DNA of 33,577 nt from positions 1-33,577 of the forward strand of contig DASVBS010000080.1 of NCBI GenBank assembly GCA_036375715.1, written 5' to 3'. Within the stretch, counting starts at the first letter, position 1; each line of letters opens with the position of its first letter. Source of the DNA: Longimicrobiaceae bacterium (GTDB taxonomy: Bacteria; Gemmatimonadota; Gemmatimonadetes; Longimicrobiales; Longimicrobiaceae). The notes below the pieces were generated by a model, which was not told where the DNA came from, did not search any database, and saw nothing but the letters and a program-made list of their open reading frames with translations. The position numbers and the translations under genes were made by a program. Of the stretch, positions 22,455-33,074 are shown piece after piece.

Positions 22455-22820
22455 TGGAGGAGTCTATCTGGTGATCGGTGCTGGCTAGGCCAGGAGAAAG
22501 TGAATTCACGCGGATCGATGGAGATGCCCGACCGGGTGCTTCGGTCGTCGGCCATCTCCTTGTCGTCACGGATCGCGCTCACGGGAGTGCGTGCGGCAAC
22601 GCACCGGCCATGCCACCACCCTCGGTCCGCGGCGTCCGTTCCTGGGACGCCGCCATCCCGCAAACGAACGTGATCGATCACGCCCCCACGTCGTCGTCCG
22701 ATACCCAAGCCGTTGCGCCCCAGAGGGATGCCCGTGCAGACGGCGACTCGCCCCCGGTTTGCAGGGAGCGGCGACGAGAGCCCCGCGGGCACGCCCGCCA
22801 CACCACCGCGATCGAATCGA
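22455..22820. other. Non-coding gap between the divergent lipoprotein/OMP operon and the ADOP gene
   Basis: No supported gene in 366 bp. It holds a stem-loop (GGCGTCC 22631-22637 with GGACGCC 22645-22651) and a 14-bp perfect palindrome at 22669-22682. Long frames crossing it are extensions or antisense shadows of flanking genes. Confidence 0.55.
22669..22682. promoter_or_regulatory. 14-bp perfect palindrome, candidate operator
   Basis: CGTGATCGATCACG reads the same on both strands. It lies 138 bp before the ADOP start and about 215 bp upstream of the divergent lipoprotein gene, a position suited to a dimeric regulator. No adjacent regulator gene identifies the ligand, so this is a candidate only. 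Confidence 0.35.
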
Positions 22821-25238
<2,418 letters not shown>

Positions 25239-25337
25239 ACACCAAACTCAGGAGGCGGCAAATTTCGCCGCGCGGAAGGGAATGCGGCAGGAATTTCCGG
25301 CAGAATCGACCGGGCGGCGGGAGGTTCGGAGCTCGGC

Positions 25338-25343
25338 TATAAT
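25338..25343 (+). promoter_or_regulatory. Perfect -10 TATAAT upstream of the sigma factor gene
   Basis: TATAAT occurs 128 bp before the sigma factor ATG in a locally AT-rich stretch (25338-25375) unlike the rest of the window. The -35 position (25315-25320, CGGCGG) does not match TTGACA, so an activator or an alternative holoenzyme may be involved. The long leader has no clear gene. Confidence 0.4.
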
Positions 25344-25470
25344 CCGGTATTTATTTGCACAAAAACGACTTAGAGGTCATGAGCAGAACCCGCATCGGAA
25401 CGGTACACGGCGTGCCTGAGGGGCTGGGCGACCTGATGTTCCGAGTACCCGCGCACGACCGGAATCGCTC

Positions 25471-26253
25471 ATGCACGCCGACACCGTCTCGACCACGACC
25501 CCTGCCGCCTCCGTCCTCATGCCCGGCGCGCCGGGGAGCGAGGATCGGGAGGCACTGATCGCGAGCCACCTTGGACTCGTCCACCACGTCGCCCGGCAGA
25601 TCTCCCGCCGCCTCGCGGTGGACGTCGATTTCGACGAGCTGATCAGCGCGGGGACGATCGGCCTGATGAACGCCGTCGACTCCTTCGACGCGGACCGGGG
25701 AGCTGCTTTCAGCACCTTCGCGGCCCCTCGCATCCGGGGGGCGATCCTGGACGAGCTGCGGCGGCAGGATCATGTACCGCGGTCGATTCGGCGCAAGATG
25801 AAGGACCTCGCCGCGGCCCGTGAGGCGCTCACCCGGGATGACGGGCGCCCTCCCACGGACCAGGAGATGGCCGACTACCTCGAGATCGACCTGGACACCT
25901 TCTGGCGCTGGCAGTCGGAGGTGGAGTGCTCCTTCTTCCTTCCGCTCGACCAGCCGGTGGACGAGGACAACCCACGCGCCGGGACCGCCTCTCAGACAGT
26001 CGCGGGCGCCACCGCCGAGATGATCGAGAACGAGATCAACCTCCAGGAAGAGGTGGAGGTGCTCCGCGAAGCGATCATGGGGCTGAAGGAGCAGGAGCGC
26101 ATCGTCCTCTCCCTCTACTACTTCGAGGAGCTGAAGCTGCACGAGATCGGCGCGATCATCGAGCTGACCGAGTCGCGCGTCTCGCAGATCCGCAGCCGCG
26201 CCGTCGCGAAGCTCCGGGCTCGCATCTCGAACCTGCGCGAGATGGCCGCCTGA
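25471..26253 (+). CDS. RNA polymerase sigma factor, FliA/WhiG (sigma-28) type
   Basis: This 260-residue protein has sigma-70 regions 2, 3 and 4. Region 2: HLGLVHHVARQISRRL, DFDELISAGTIGLMNAVDSF, FSTFAAPRIRGAILDELRR. Region 3: QDHVPRSIRRKMKDL and GRPPTDQEMADYLEI. Region 4: LKEQERIVLSLYYFEELKLHEIGAIIELTESRVSQ followed by IRSRAVAKLRARI. The RIRGAILDELRRQDHVPRS block is diagnostic of the FliA/WhiG group, which controls flagella, sporulation or stress programs. No flagellar gene and no anti-sigma gene are adjacent, so its regulon cannot be inferred here. An internal ATG near 25519 is an alternative start. It is expressed alone: a hairpin follows the stop. Confidence 0.92.
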   Translation: MHADTVSTTTPAASVLMPGAPGSEDREALIASHLGLVHHVARQISRRLAVDVDFDELISAGTIGLMNAVDSFDADRGAAFSTFAAPRIRGAILDELRRQDHVPRSIRRKMKDLAAAREALTRDDGRPPTDQEMADYLEIDLDTFWRWQSEVECSFFLPLDQPVDEDNPRAGTASQTVAGATAEMIENEINLQEEVEVLREAIMGLKEQERIVLSLYYFEELKLHEIGAIIELTESRVSQIRSRAVAKLRARISNLREMAA

Positions 26254-26316
26254 GGCGAGTCCCGCGCACGGCGTCAGGCTCTGCCCCGCCCCACATAAGC
26301 GGAAGGCAGCGGCTGC

Positions 26317-26350
26317 GAAGCCCCGTCATCGACCCGATGGCGGGGGCTTC
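26317..26350. terminator. Stem-loop between convergent sigma factor and glycosyltransferase genes
   Basis: GAAGCCCCGTCATCG and CGATGGCGGGGGCTTC form a long stem with one bulge or wobble and a 3-base loop (26317-26350), followed on the + strand by TGGTTGGG. The site lies between two convergent stops, so a bidirectional terminator is likely although T-runs are poor. Confidence 0.5.
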
Positions 26351-26370
26351 TGGTTGGGATCCCGGAGGGG

Positions 26371-27477
26371 TCAGCCGCCTGCCTCGGCCACGATGGCTTC
26401 GAGCTGCTCGGCCCGGTGGTCGCAGGTGTGGCGCGCCCTGATGGTCTCCAGGCCACTCTCCGCAAGCCGTGCGCGCGCCTCTTCGTCCCGGCTCAAGTGC
26501 TGGATCTGCTCACGCATCTCGGTCGGGCTCTGGACCGGCAGATAGTCCTGGCCGGCGCGGAAGAGCCCCTCCACATCGGGCCAGGGGGTGGACAGCAGCG
26601 GGATCCCGCAGGCCAGCGCTTCGAACGGGCGGATGGTGGGGATACCCGGAAGGAGGTCGAGGTACGGACCGCGGGGAATGTGGAGAGTCATTCGCGCCCG
26701 CGCGAAGGCCTCCGGTACGCGATAGTTCGGGATCCACCCCCGGAACTCGATCCCTGCCTCTTTGATCCGTCGCAGCCCTTCCGGAGGGTAACGCACACCA
26801 TGCACGGCGAAGCGCAGCTCGGGTAACCGACGAGCCGACTCAACCAGGTACTCGTCGATCTCGCGAGTGCGCTCGTCGTCACCCCAGTTGCCGATCCACA
26901 CCACGTCGTCGAGCTCACCTTCCGGAGCGGGGCGCGGGTAGAAAACCGAAGTGTCCGCGCCCTCGTGAAAGGTCCACACCCGGCGTGGGCCGAAGTCGCG
27001 CCGGTATACCTCCGCCAGGGACTCGCCATACGCGAGCACACCGTCGTAGTGCTGCAGGTTGAATCGAGCCGTCTGCCAGGGCACGGTGGCCGGACGATGA
27101 TGGGTGTCGTGGAAGAGGAGGAGAAAGTCGTCCCGCCGCCTTCGAACATAACCCACCGCTCCGACCAGCTCCGGCTCGTTGAACTCGTGGACGATGACCA
27201 CGTCGGCGCCACGGGTCAGCTCGTCCGTGCGTTCCAGGATCTCCTCCCAGGGCCCGTAGGTCCGGACTTCCAGGTCGGGGAAGAGGCGGGCGAATTCGAC
27301 GATCGGTTCGTGTCCGTGGTCCCGGATCAGCTCTTCCGTCGACCAGTTACGCGCGCGCTCCACCGCGAGCACCTGGTGCCCTCGCCGCCTGAGCGAGCGC
27401 AGCAGCCCACGCAGGAAATGCGCATTACCGTGGCTCCAGTCGCTCACCACGGAGTGGGCAAAGAGGACGAGGTGCAT
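26371..27477 (-). CDS. CgeB-like GT-B glycosyltransferase
   Basis: This 368-residue protein has the two-domain GT-B plan. The N-terminus MHLVLFAHSVVSDWSHGNAH and HFLRGLLRSLRRRGH, VVIVHEFNEPELV and LLLFHDTHHRPA form the acceptor domain. DDVVWIGNWGDDERTREI opens the donor domain, and RPFEALACGIPLLSTPWPDV is the C-terminal E-x7-type signature. The combination with HIPRGPYLDLLPGIPTIRPF matches CgeB/Glyco_trans_1_2 proteins first named in spore coats but widespread in surface-glycan loci. It is a monocistronic gene here with no polysaccharide neighbours. No strong ribosome site precedes the ATG; the upstream bases are a heptanucleotide repeat. Donor and acceptor unknown. Confidence 0.85.
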   Translation of the reverse strand: MHLVLFAHSVVSDWSHGNAHFLRGLLRSLRRRGHQVLAVERARNWSTEELIRDHGHEPIVEFARLFPDLEVRTYGPWEEILERTDELTRGADVVIVHEFNEPELVGAVGYVRRRRDDFLLLFHDTHHRPATVPWQTARFNLQHYDGVLAYGESLAEVYRRDFGPRRVWTFHEGADTSVFYPRPAPEGELDDVVWIGNWGDDERTREIDEYLVESARRLPELRFAVHGVRYPPEGLRRIKEAGIEFRGWIPNYRVPEAFARARMTLHIPRGPYLDLLPGIPTIRPFEALACGIPLLSTPWPDVEGLFRAGQDYLPVQSPTEMREQIQHLSRDEEARARLAESGLETIRARHTCDHRAEQLEAIVAEAGG

Positions 27478-27491
27478 GGCGGTGGAAATTG

Positions 27492-27525
27492 GAAGCTAGA
27501 AGCTAGAAGCTAGAAGTTAGAAGCC
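27492..27525. repeat. Heptanucleotide tandem repeat GAAGCTA (about 4.5 copies)
   Basis: Units at 27492, 27499 and 27506 are identical GAAGCTA; 27513 reads GAAGTTA and 27520 begins GAAGC. The last units code for the terminal Phe and TAA stop of the nitrilase gene on the minus strand. The rest fills the 39-bp gap before the glycosyltransferase start. Slipped-strand expansion is the simplest origin. Confidence 0.9.
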
Positions 27526-28488
27526 ATACCCTTCCCCGAACCTCACCTTCCTGGTCTCCTCTTCCTTCCCTGTCGGGGTTGCCAGAAGGGTGTACAACTC
27601 GGGTCTTCTGGCCCGCAGCCACCGGCGGCCGGAGGAGAGCGGTTGCTGCGAGGCGTCGAGGTCGGCGATCACGAGGTCGTCGCCCAGCGCCGTGGATTCC
27701 GCAATCACCTCGCCGTACGGATCGAGAACCATGGCGTTGCCGGTTCTCACCTCATCGTCGTCCAGGCCCACTCCGTTGCTGAAGATCAGAAAGAGGCCGT
27801 TGTCGTGGGCCCGGCTCGGTAGCCAACGCATCAGCCATGCGCGCCCCTTGGGTCCCTGGAACTCCGCCCGCAGCCGCTCTGGGTCCATGTCGCGGCGCAC
27901 CCAGAGCTCCGGGTCGATCCGCTTCATCCCGCGCGGGCTGACCGAGTCGCACCCGCCGGTCTGGTGGGGCGCCAGCAGGATCTCGGCGCCGAGCAGGGTG
28001 GTGATGCGGGCGTTCTCGACGAGGTTGTTGTCGTAGCAGATGAGCACGCCAACCCGGCAGCCGTGCGGCGTGTCGAACACGGTGTAGCGGTCCCCCGGCG
28101 ATAGATGTTCGCTGACGAAGACGTGCAGCTTGCGGTGCACGGCATACCTGCCGTCGGGCATCGCCACCAGGTACGAGTTGTACAATCGCCCCTCCCTGTC
28201 CCGCTCCACCAACCCGGCCCCGATGGTGATCCCCAGCGCGTGTGACAACTCGATCAACTCGCGCGAGACGGGTCCGTCGGGGATGCTCTCGGCGAGGGCT
28301 TCGACGCCCTCACGAGGAAGCTTTCGCACGTGCCAGTAGCCGGTGAGGCACATCTCCGGGCAGGCGAGGATTTCCGCTCCCGCCGCGGCAGCCTCCTCGG
28401 CGAAGCGGCGTACCCGGGCGAGGTTGCGCGAGATGTCGCCGGGAGCGTGCTGGAACTGCGTGGTGGCTACGCGGATGTCGCGCATCAT
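27517..28488 (-). CDS. Carbon-nitrogen hydrolase (nitrilase superfamily)
   Basis: I start at the ATG at 28488 (323 residues) because RDIRVATTQFQ is the normal family opening; upstream in-frame ATGs (28554, 28512) cannot be excluded and no start has a clear ribosome site. The catalytic triad is visible: glutamate in CPEMCLTGY, lysine in HRKLHVF and cysteine in LICYDNNLVEN. After the cysteine there is a longer than usual insertion (about QTGGCDSVSP to MRWLPSRAHDNG) that probably forms part of the substrate pocket. The enzyme cleaves a C-N bond in an amide, carbamoyl or nitrile compound. It lies upstream of the glycosyltransferase on the same strand and shares its promoter gap with the divergent TonB receptor. 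Confidence 0.87.
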   Translation of the reverse strand: MMRDIRVATTQFQHAPGDISRNLARVRRFAEEAAAAGAEILACPEMCLTGYWHVRKLPREGVEALAESIPDGPVSRELIELSHALGITIGAGLVERDREGRLYNSYLVAMPDGRYAVHRKLHVFVSEHLSPGDRYTVFDTPHGCRVGVLICYDNNLVENARITTLLGAEILLAPHQTGGCDSVSPRGMKRIDPELWVRRDMDPERLRAEFQGPKGRAWLMRWLPSRAHDNGLFLIFSNGVGLDDDEVRTGNAMVLDPYGEVIAESTALGDDLVIADLDASQQPLSSGRRWLRARRPELYTLLATPTGKEEETRKVRFGEGYGF

Positions 28489-28596
28489 TGAATGGAGTGC
28501 GGGTGAGTGCATCAAAGCCACATCCTCGGCAGCGATCTCTGCCTCCGCAAGCATCCTCTTGCGCGGCGCAGCGCGAGCCCTATCTTCCCCAGCGCT

Positions 28597-28611
28597 TGAA
28601 ATTGATTCTCA
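28597..28611. promoter_or_regulatory. Fur-box-like site upstream of the TonB receptor
   Basis: TGAAATTGATTCTCA matches the 7-1-7 Fur consensus TGATAATNATTATCA at 11 of 14 defined positions and lies in an extended partial palindrome TTGA...TCAA. It is 18 bp before the receptor's GTG, where repressor binding would block transcription. Iron control of the receptor/PepSY pair is therefore likely (inference). Confidence 0.6.
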
Positions 28612-28629
28612 AACGCAAGGGAGGAATTG

Positions 28630-31014
28630 GTGCGCAGCATTTCGGGGCTGTTGGTGCTGGCGGTTGCATTCGCCGTCCTGGTGGGAAGCGAGCCGCTGGG
28701 GGCGCAGCAGCCGGCGGTGACGGTTCGCGGTCGGATCGTGGACGAGCGTGGCGCGCCGGTAGCGGGAGCCACCGTGCACGTGCGAGGGGCAGCCGAGGAG
28801 GCGGCCGTGACGGATCCGCTCGGCTCGTACGAGCTGGGTCCGTTGCCGCCCGGAAGCTACCGGCTGGTGGTGACCGGCGCCGGCTACCGGACCACGGAGA
28901 GGCGGATCGAGGCGCAGGCTTCGACGGTTCAAGCAGACGTGGTGCTGGCCGCCGAACCTCTGTCGCTGGCGCCCCTGCAGGTGGTCGCGGCGACACGAAC
29001 CGGCACGGCCGCGGCTACTCTGCCGGTGAAGGTCAACGTGGTGGAGCAGGCCGAGGTGTCGCTCCAGCGCAGCCTCGCCACCAGCCCGACGGAGATCCTG
29101 GCGAACCTCATTCCCAGCTTCTCGCCCCCCCGGCAGAAGCTATCCTCCGCCGGTGAGAGCTTCCGCGGACGGCGCCCGCTGTTCCTGATCGACGGCGTGC
29201 CGCAGTCCAATCCCCTGCGCGACGGTCGCCGCGACGGCTTCACCATCGACATGGAGGCGATCGAGCGGGTCGAGGTGATCTTCGGCGCGAACGCCATCCA
29301 GGGGCTGGGGGCGACCGGCGGGATCGTCAACTACGTGACCGTCAGCCCTCCAGTGACGGGGGAGCTGATGCAGCGCGCCTCCGTCGCCACCACCAGCGGC
29401 GACGGCTTCGATGACGACGGCCTCGGCTGGAGGGCACACTACCTGGCGGGCAAGCGATGGGACCGGTTCGACCTGCTCGGCTCCTTCAGCTATGAGCACC
29501 GGGGCCTTCAGTTCGACGGACGCGACCGCCCCATCGGCGTGGACAACGTGCAGGGAGACGTAGCCAACTCCCACAGCCGCAACTTCTTCGCGAAGCTGGG
29601 CTGGGAGCCGACCGCGAGTCAGCGACTGCAGTTGATGGTCAACGACTTCCGCCTCGCCCAGGAGGGGGAGTTCGAGCTCGTCCCCGGAGACCGGGCGAAC
29701 GGCATCCCCGCAACCGCCGTAGCCGCCCACCCGGAAGGCGTCGAGCCGATCAACGACGTCACCACGGCTTCGCTCGACTACGAGCACGGCGACGTTGCCG
29801 GCGGCCGGCTCTCCGCCAAAGTGTACGTCCAGGATTTCCGGGCGCTCTTCGGCGGCGGCCGCTTCGATTCGTTCCAGGATCCCCGCATCGCACCGATCGG
29901 CGAGCTCTTCGACCAGTCGGAGAACAACTCGCAGAAGTACGGGGCGCGGCTGACTTACGCCCTGGATCACATCGCCGGGGCGCCGGTCGGGCTCATCTCC
30001 GGCTTGGACTTCCACCGCGACCGCACCTTCCAGCGGCTGGCGCACACGGACCGCAACTGGGTGCCGGAGACCACCTTCCTCAACTACGCCCCGTTCGCCC
30101 AGCTCGACCTTGACGCCACCTCGTGGCTGTCACTCTCGGGAGGACTGCGCTGGGAGCTGGCCGAGCTGGACGTACCGGACTACACACCGCTCGCGGCCAA
30201 TCGGCCGGATTACGAGCTGATCACCGTCACGGGCGGAAGCCCGGGCTTCGACGAGCCGCTCTTCAACGTCGGAGCGGTGGTCAACCCGATCGAAGGACTG
30301 CGCTTCTACGGCACCCTGTCGCAGGCGTTCACCATGCCCGACGTGGGGAGGGTACTGCGCGCGGTGTCCGAGCCGGGAACGAGCGTCGAGAGCTTCCTCG
30401 CCCTCGAACCAATCAAGACCGACAACCTCGAGTTTGGCGGCACATACGGCAGCGATCGGGCGCTGGTCGGCGTGACCTACTTCGAGTCCGAGGCGGAGAT
30501 GGGCTCCCGCCTGGTGCCGAACTCGGATGGAATCTTCCAGGTGATGCGCCAGCCGACGCGCACCAGCGGCTGGGAGGTCACCGGCCGGGTGGCGCCGAGC
30601 CCCATGCTCGCCCTGCACGGCGGCTACTCGATTCTCGAGGGCTCTTTCGACGGGGATGGAGACGGGAGCCTCGAGTCGGACCTGGGTGCGGCGGACATCG
30701 GGCCGAACCGACTGAACCTGGCGCTGGACCTGACCCCAGGCGGGCGCCTCAGCGGCCGGCTGCAGACGCTGACCTTCTTCGACCGCGACTTCCGCGACGG
30801 AGCGGGCGAGCTCACGGCCCAATTCGACGGCTACACCACCGTGGACGCTTCGCTGGGCGCAGATCTTGGCCGCTCCAACCTGACTCTTTCCGTCTCGAAC
30901 CTGTTCGATGAGCAGTACATCACCTATTACGGGCAGGCGGCGACCGACCTCGCCGACCGGTACTTTGCCGGGCGCGGCCGGACGCTCACGCTCAGGCTCG
31001 AGACGCGCTTCTAA
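28630..31014 (+). CDS. TonB-dependent outer-membrane receptor (siderophore/iron type)
   Basis: This 794-residue protein uses the GTG at 28630, 4 bases after GGAGGA; a TTG at 28627 is too close to the ribosome site. SGLLVLAVAFAVLVGSEPLG with AQQ is a signal peptide. Residues ~30-110 are a carboxypeptidase-regulatory-like beta domain (VRGRIVDERGAPVAGATVHV ... LPPGSYRLVVTGAGY). The plug follows with SFRGRRPLFLIDGVPQSNPL and RVEVIFGANAIQGLGATGGI. The 22-strand barrel carries FFAKLGWEPTASQ and NLFDEQYITYYGQA near the end and finishes LTLRLETRF with the terminal aromatic. A Fur-like box upstream and a PepSY gene downstream point to ferric-siderophore uptake, energised by TonB-ExbBD encoded elsewhere. 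Confidence 0.93.
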   Translation: MRSISGLLVLAVAFAVLVGSEPLGAQQPAVTVRGRIVDERGAPVAGATVHVRGAAEEAAVTDPLGSYELGPLPPGSYRLVVTGAGYRTTERRIEAQASTVQADVVLAAEPLSLAPLQVVAATRTGTAAATLPVKVNVVEQAEVSLQRSLATSPTEILANLIPSFSPPRQKLSSAGESFRGRRPLFLIDGVPQSNPLRDGRRDGFTIDMEAIERVEVIFGANAIQGLGATGGIVNYVTVSPPVTGELMQRASVATTSGDGFDDDGLGWRAHYLAGKRWDRFDLLGSFSYEHRGLQFDGRDRPIGVDNVQGDVANSHSRNFFAKLGWEPTASQRLQLMVNDFRLAQEGEFELVPGDRANGIPATAVAAHPEGVEPINDVTTASLDYEHGDVAGGRLSAKVYVQDFRALFGGGRFDSFQDPRIAPIGELFDQSENNSQKYGARLTYALDHIAGAPVGLISGLDFHRDRTFQRLAHTDRNWVPETTFLNYAPFAQLDLDATSWLSLSGGLRWELAELDVPDYTPLAANRPDYELITVTGGSPGFDEPLFNVGAVVNPIEGLRFYGTLSQAFTMPDVGRVLRAVSEPGTSVESFLALEPIKTDNLEFGGTYGSDRALVGVTYFESEAEMGSRLVPNSDGIFQVMRQPTRTSGWEVTGRVAPSPMLALHGGYSILEGSFDGDGDGSLESDLGAADIGPNRLNLALDLTPGGRLSGRLQTLTFFDRDFRDGAGELTAQFDGYTTVDASLGADLGRSNLTLSVSNLFDEQYITYYGQAATDLADRYFAGRGRTLTLRLETRF

Positions 31015-32086
31015 GGCGGCCTTCGCTCGACGGCTGACGCGCCAGCTCCACGCCTGGGTGGGGCTGGCGCTCTCCGTGGCGATGTTGGTGCTGGCGCTGA
31101 CCGGCTCGGCGCTGGTCTACAAGGAAGCGTACTGGCGGCTGGTCTATCCCGAGCTGCGAGTCGCGGCACCGACACCGACGCCCGAGGAGCAGGCGGCGGC
31201 CATCGAGGCGGCAGCGGACGCGTTCGGAGAGCGGTTGCGATCCGTGAAATTTCCCGAGCCGGGGGTGGCTGGCTACCACCTCTACCTCGAAGGGGGCGAG
31301 GCATTCCTCTCGATCGGAGACCACCGGGTCATCGACGAGTGGGGCTCGCGGGATCGCCTGATGAGCTTCCTCTTCGACCTGCACGCGCACCTGCTGGCAG
31401 GCGAGGCCGGCGAGCGGGTCGGCGGAGTGATCTCGCTGCTGGGGGTGTTCCTGGCCGTTACGGGGCTCGTACTCTGGTGGCCGGCGCGACGGCAGTTTCG
31501 TGTGCGGCACCTGCTGCCGAGTGGAGTCCGTCGTCGCGACCTCATCGCCTGGCACCGCAACCTCGGCCTGGTGAGCACCCCGATTCTGTTGGTCATCCTC
31601 CTCTCGGGCAGCGGGCTGGTCTTCTACGCTACCGCGGGGAAGCTCCTTAACCGACTCTTCGGTGATCCCCCGCACACGGCCTCAGCTCCTCGCAACGAAC
31701 CGCGTCCGCCGGTTCAGCCGGCGGATGCCGGGATCCTGCTTCGGGTGAAGGAGGAATTCCCGGAAGCCCGCCTGGTGTTCTACTACCCACCCGGCGCGGC
31801 AGCCGGGCACCACGAGTTTCGGCTGAAGCAGCCGTGCGAGCTCCATCCCAACGGCCGATCGTACCTCTACCTGGACGGGGCAGGACGCGTACTCGCCAAG
31901 GAAGATGGCTGCGCGATCGCGCCGGGACAGGTCGCGCTCCATGCCACCTATCCCCTCCATTCGGGCAAGGTCGACAGCGCGCTCTACCGCCTCGCGGTGT
32001 TCCTGAGCGGCCTCGTCCTCGCGGCCCTGTCCGCTAGCGGTGCGATCGCGTACGCCCGCAAGCTGGGCTGGCTGGGACGATCCTGA
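30908..32086 (+). CDS. PepSY-associated transmembrane protein (iron-uptake/ferric-reductase type)
   Basis: The only in-frame ATG (30908) gives 392 residues but overlaps the receptor gene by 107 bp. The first ~35 residues look non-native, and homologues start near RRLTRQLHAWVG, so the true start is uncertain. Helix 1 is LHAWVGLALSVAMLVLALTG. A periplasmic PepSY-like region follows, then FDLHAHLLAGEAGERVGG with helix VISLLGVFLAVTGLVLWW, WHRNLGLVSTPILLVILLSG, and a last helix after YPLHSGKVDSALYRLAVF. Histidines at helix ends (HAW, DLHAH, WHRN, LHSG) are the probable haem ligands of this family. These proteins act with TonB receptors in siderophore-iron reduction or release. Its stop abuts the convergent DUF72 stop. 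Confidence 0.85.
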   Translation: MSSTSPITGRRRPTSPTGTLPGAAGRSRSGSRRASKAAFARRLTRQLHAWVGLALSVAMLVLALTGSALVYKEAYWRLVYPELRVAAPTPTPEEQAAAIEAAADAFGERLRSVKFPEPGVAGYHLYLEGGEAFLSIGDHRVIDEWGSRDRLMSFLFDLHAHLLAGEAGERVGGVISLLGVFLAVTGLVLWWPARRQFRVRHLLPSGVRRRDLIAWHRNLGLVSTPILLVILLSGSGLVFYATAGKLLNRLFGDPPHTASAPRNEPRPPVQPADAGILLRVKEEFPEARLVFYYPPGAAAGHHEFRLKQPCELHPNGRSYLYLDGAGRVLAKEDGCAIAPGQVALHATYPLHSGKVDSALYRLAVFLSGLVLAALSASGAIAYARKLGWLGRS

Positions 32087-32971
32087 TCATCCCTGGTCCT
32101 CGAACTTCAGTCCCAGCCGCTCCGCCAGCCGCTGAGCGTCGCGCGGGGCGTGCACCTTGGCGTCGTTGTCGAAGTAGATGTAGGCGTCGCGGCTACGGTG
32201 ACGCCGCGGGGGAAGGTCGGTGCACCGCCTCGCATCGGGCGGCTCCTTCCCCGCCTGCCAGAGACGGATCCGCTCCGCCCACCAGTCCAGCTCCTCGTCG
32301 GTGTAGCGGCTGGCGTAGGTCTCCTGGGAGCCGTGCAGGCGCAGGTAGACGAAGCCGGCGGTCACCTCCTCGGTGGAAGGCCAACTGGCGCTGTCAGAGA
32401 AGACGATGGCGACGTCGTACCGCCGGCAGAGGCGCACGAACGGCTCGCAGAAGAAGCTCTCGTGACGCGGTTCGATCGCGTGCCGAAGCTTCCGCTTGCG
32501 GCGCGACGTGGTCCAGGCCCGCCCGTTCAGCCGATGATCGTGACGCTTTGCGATCCTCGCCGCCTCGGCCGTGTCCCGCGGCAGGGCCGAGAAGAACTCT
32601 TCGATCCTCTCTTCGTCGAAGCGGAATCGTGGTGAGAGCTGCCACAGTAGCGGACCGAGCTTCTCCTCCAGACGCAGGATCCCGGAAGCCAGGAAATTCG
32701 CCAGCGCAGACTCGATGTCCCGCAGCTTCTTGTTGTGCGTGATGTAGCGGCTCCCCTTGACCGCGAAGCGGAAGCCGTCCGGCGTCTCCTCGTACCAGCG
32801 CTGATAGGTATCGGGTTTCTGGAGGGAGTAGAAGGATCCGTTGATCTCGATGCTGTTGAGGTGGCGGCTGGCGTACCACAGCTCACGGCGCGCGGGTAGC
32901 CCCTTGGGATAGAAGTCCTTGCGCCACCCCGCGTACGTCCACCCGGAGATCCCCACGCGGAGATCCGGCAT
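32087..32971 (-). CDS. DUF72 family protein (TIM-barrel-like)
   Basis: This 294-residue protein has a strong ribosome site (AGGAGGG, 5 bases before the ATG). It opens RVGISGWTYAGWRKDFYP and continues LNSIEINGSFYSLQKPDTY, FRFAVKGSRYITHNKKL, PLLWQLSPRFRFDEERIEEF, IEPRHESFF and VYLRLHGSQETYASRYTDEE, all hallmarks of DUF72. The fold resembles a TIM barrel and the conserved E, H and R residues suggest an enzyme, but no reaction is established. The tail has DAYIYFDNDAKVHAPRDA, also conserved. It is monocistronic, with its stop immediately after the PepSY stop on the opposite strand (TGATCA shared at 32084-32089). Confidence 0.92.
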   Translation of the reverse strand: MPDLRVGISGWTYAGWRKDFYPKGLPARRELWYASRHLNSIEINGSFYSLQKPDTYQRWYEETPDGFRFAVKGSRYITHNKKLRDIESALANFLASGILRLEEKLGPLLWQLSPRFRFDEERIEEFFSALPRDTAEAARIAKRHDHRLNGRAWTTSRRKRKLRHAIEPRHESFFCEPFVRLCRRYDVAIVFSDSASWPSTEEVTAGFVYLRLHGSQETYASRYTDEELDWWAERIRLWQAGKEPPDARRCTDLPPRRHRSRDAYIYFDNDAKVHAPRDAQRLAERLGLKFEDQG

Positions 32972-33074
32972 ACAGCCCTCCTGAAGGTCGTCCGCGAAGG
33001 CAGAGGGCGGCGGCCGCCGCCCACGCTATGGGGCACGACCCACGCAACCCGCGCTCCTCAGCCTCCCGACAAAC

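Noticed and set aside
20758-22488. 576-residue + strand frame antisense to the lipoprotein/barrel genes
   Set aside because: Serine/arginine-rich low-complexity translation with no domain, antisense to two genes with signal peptides and ATGA coupling.
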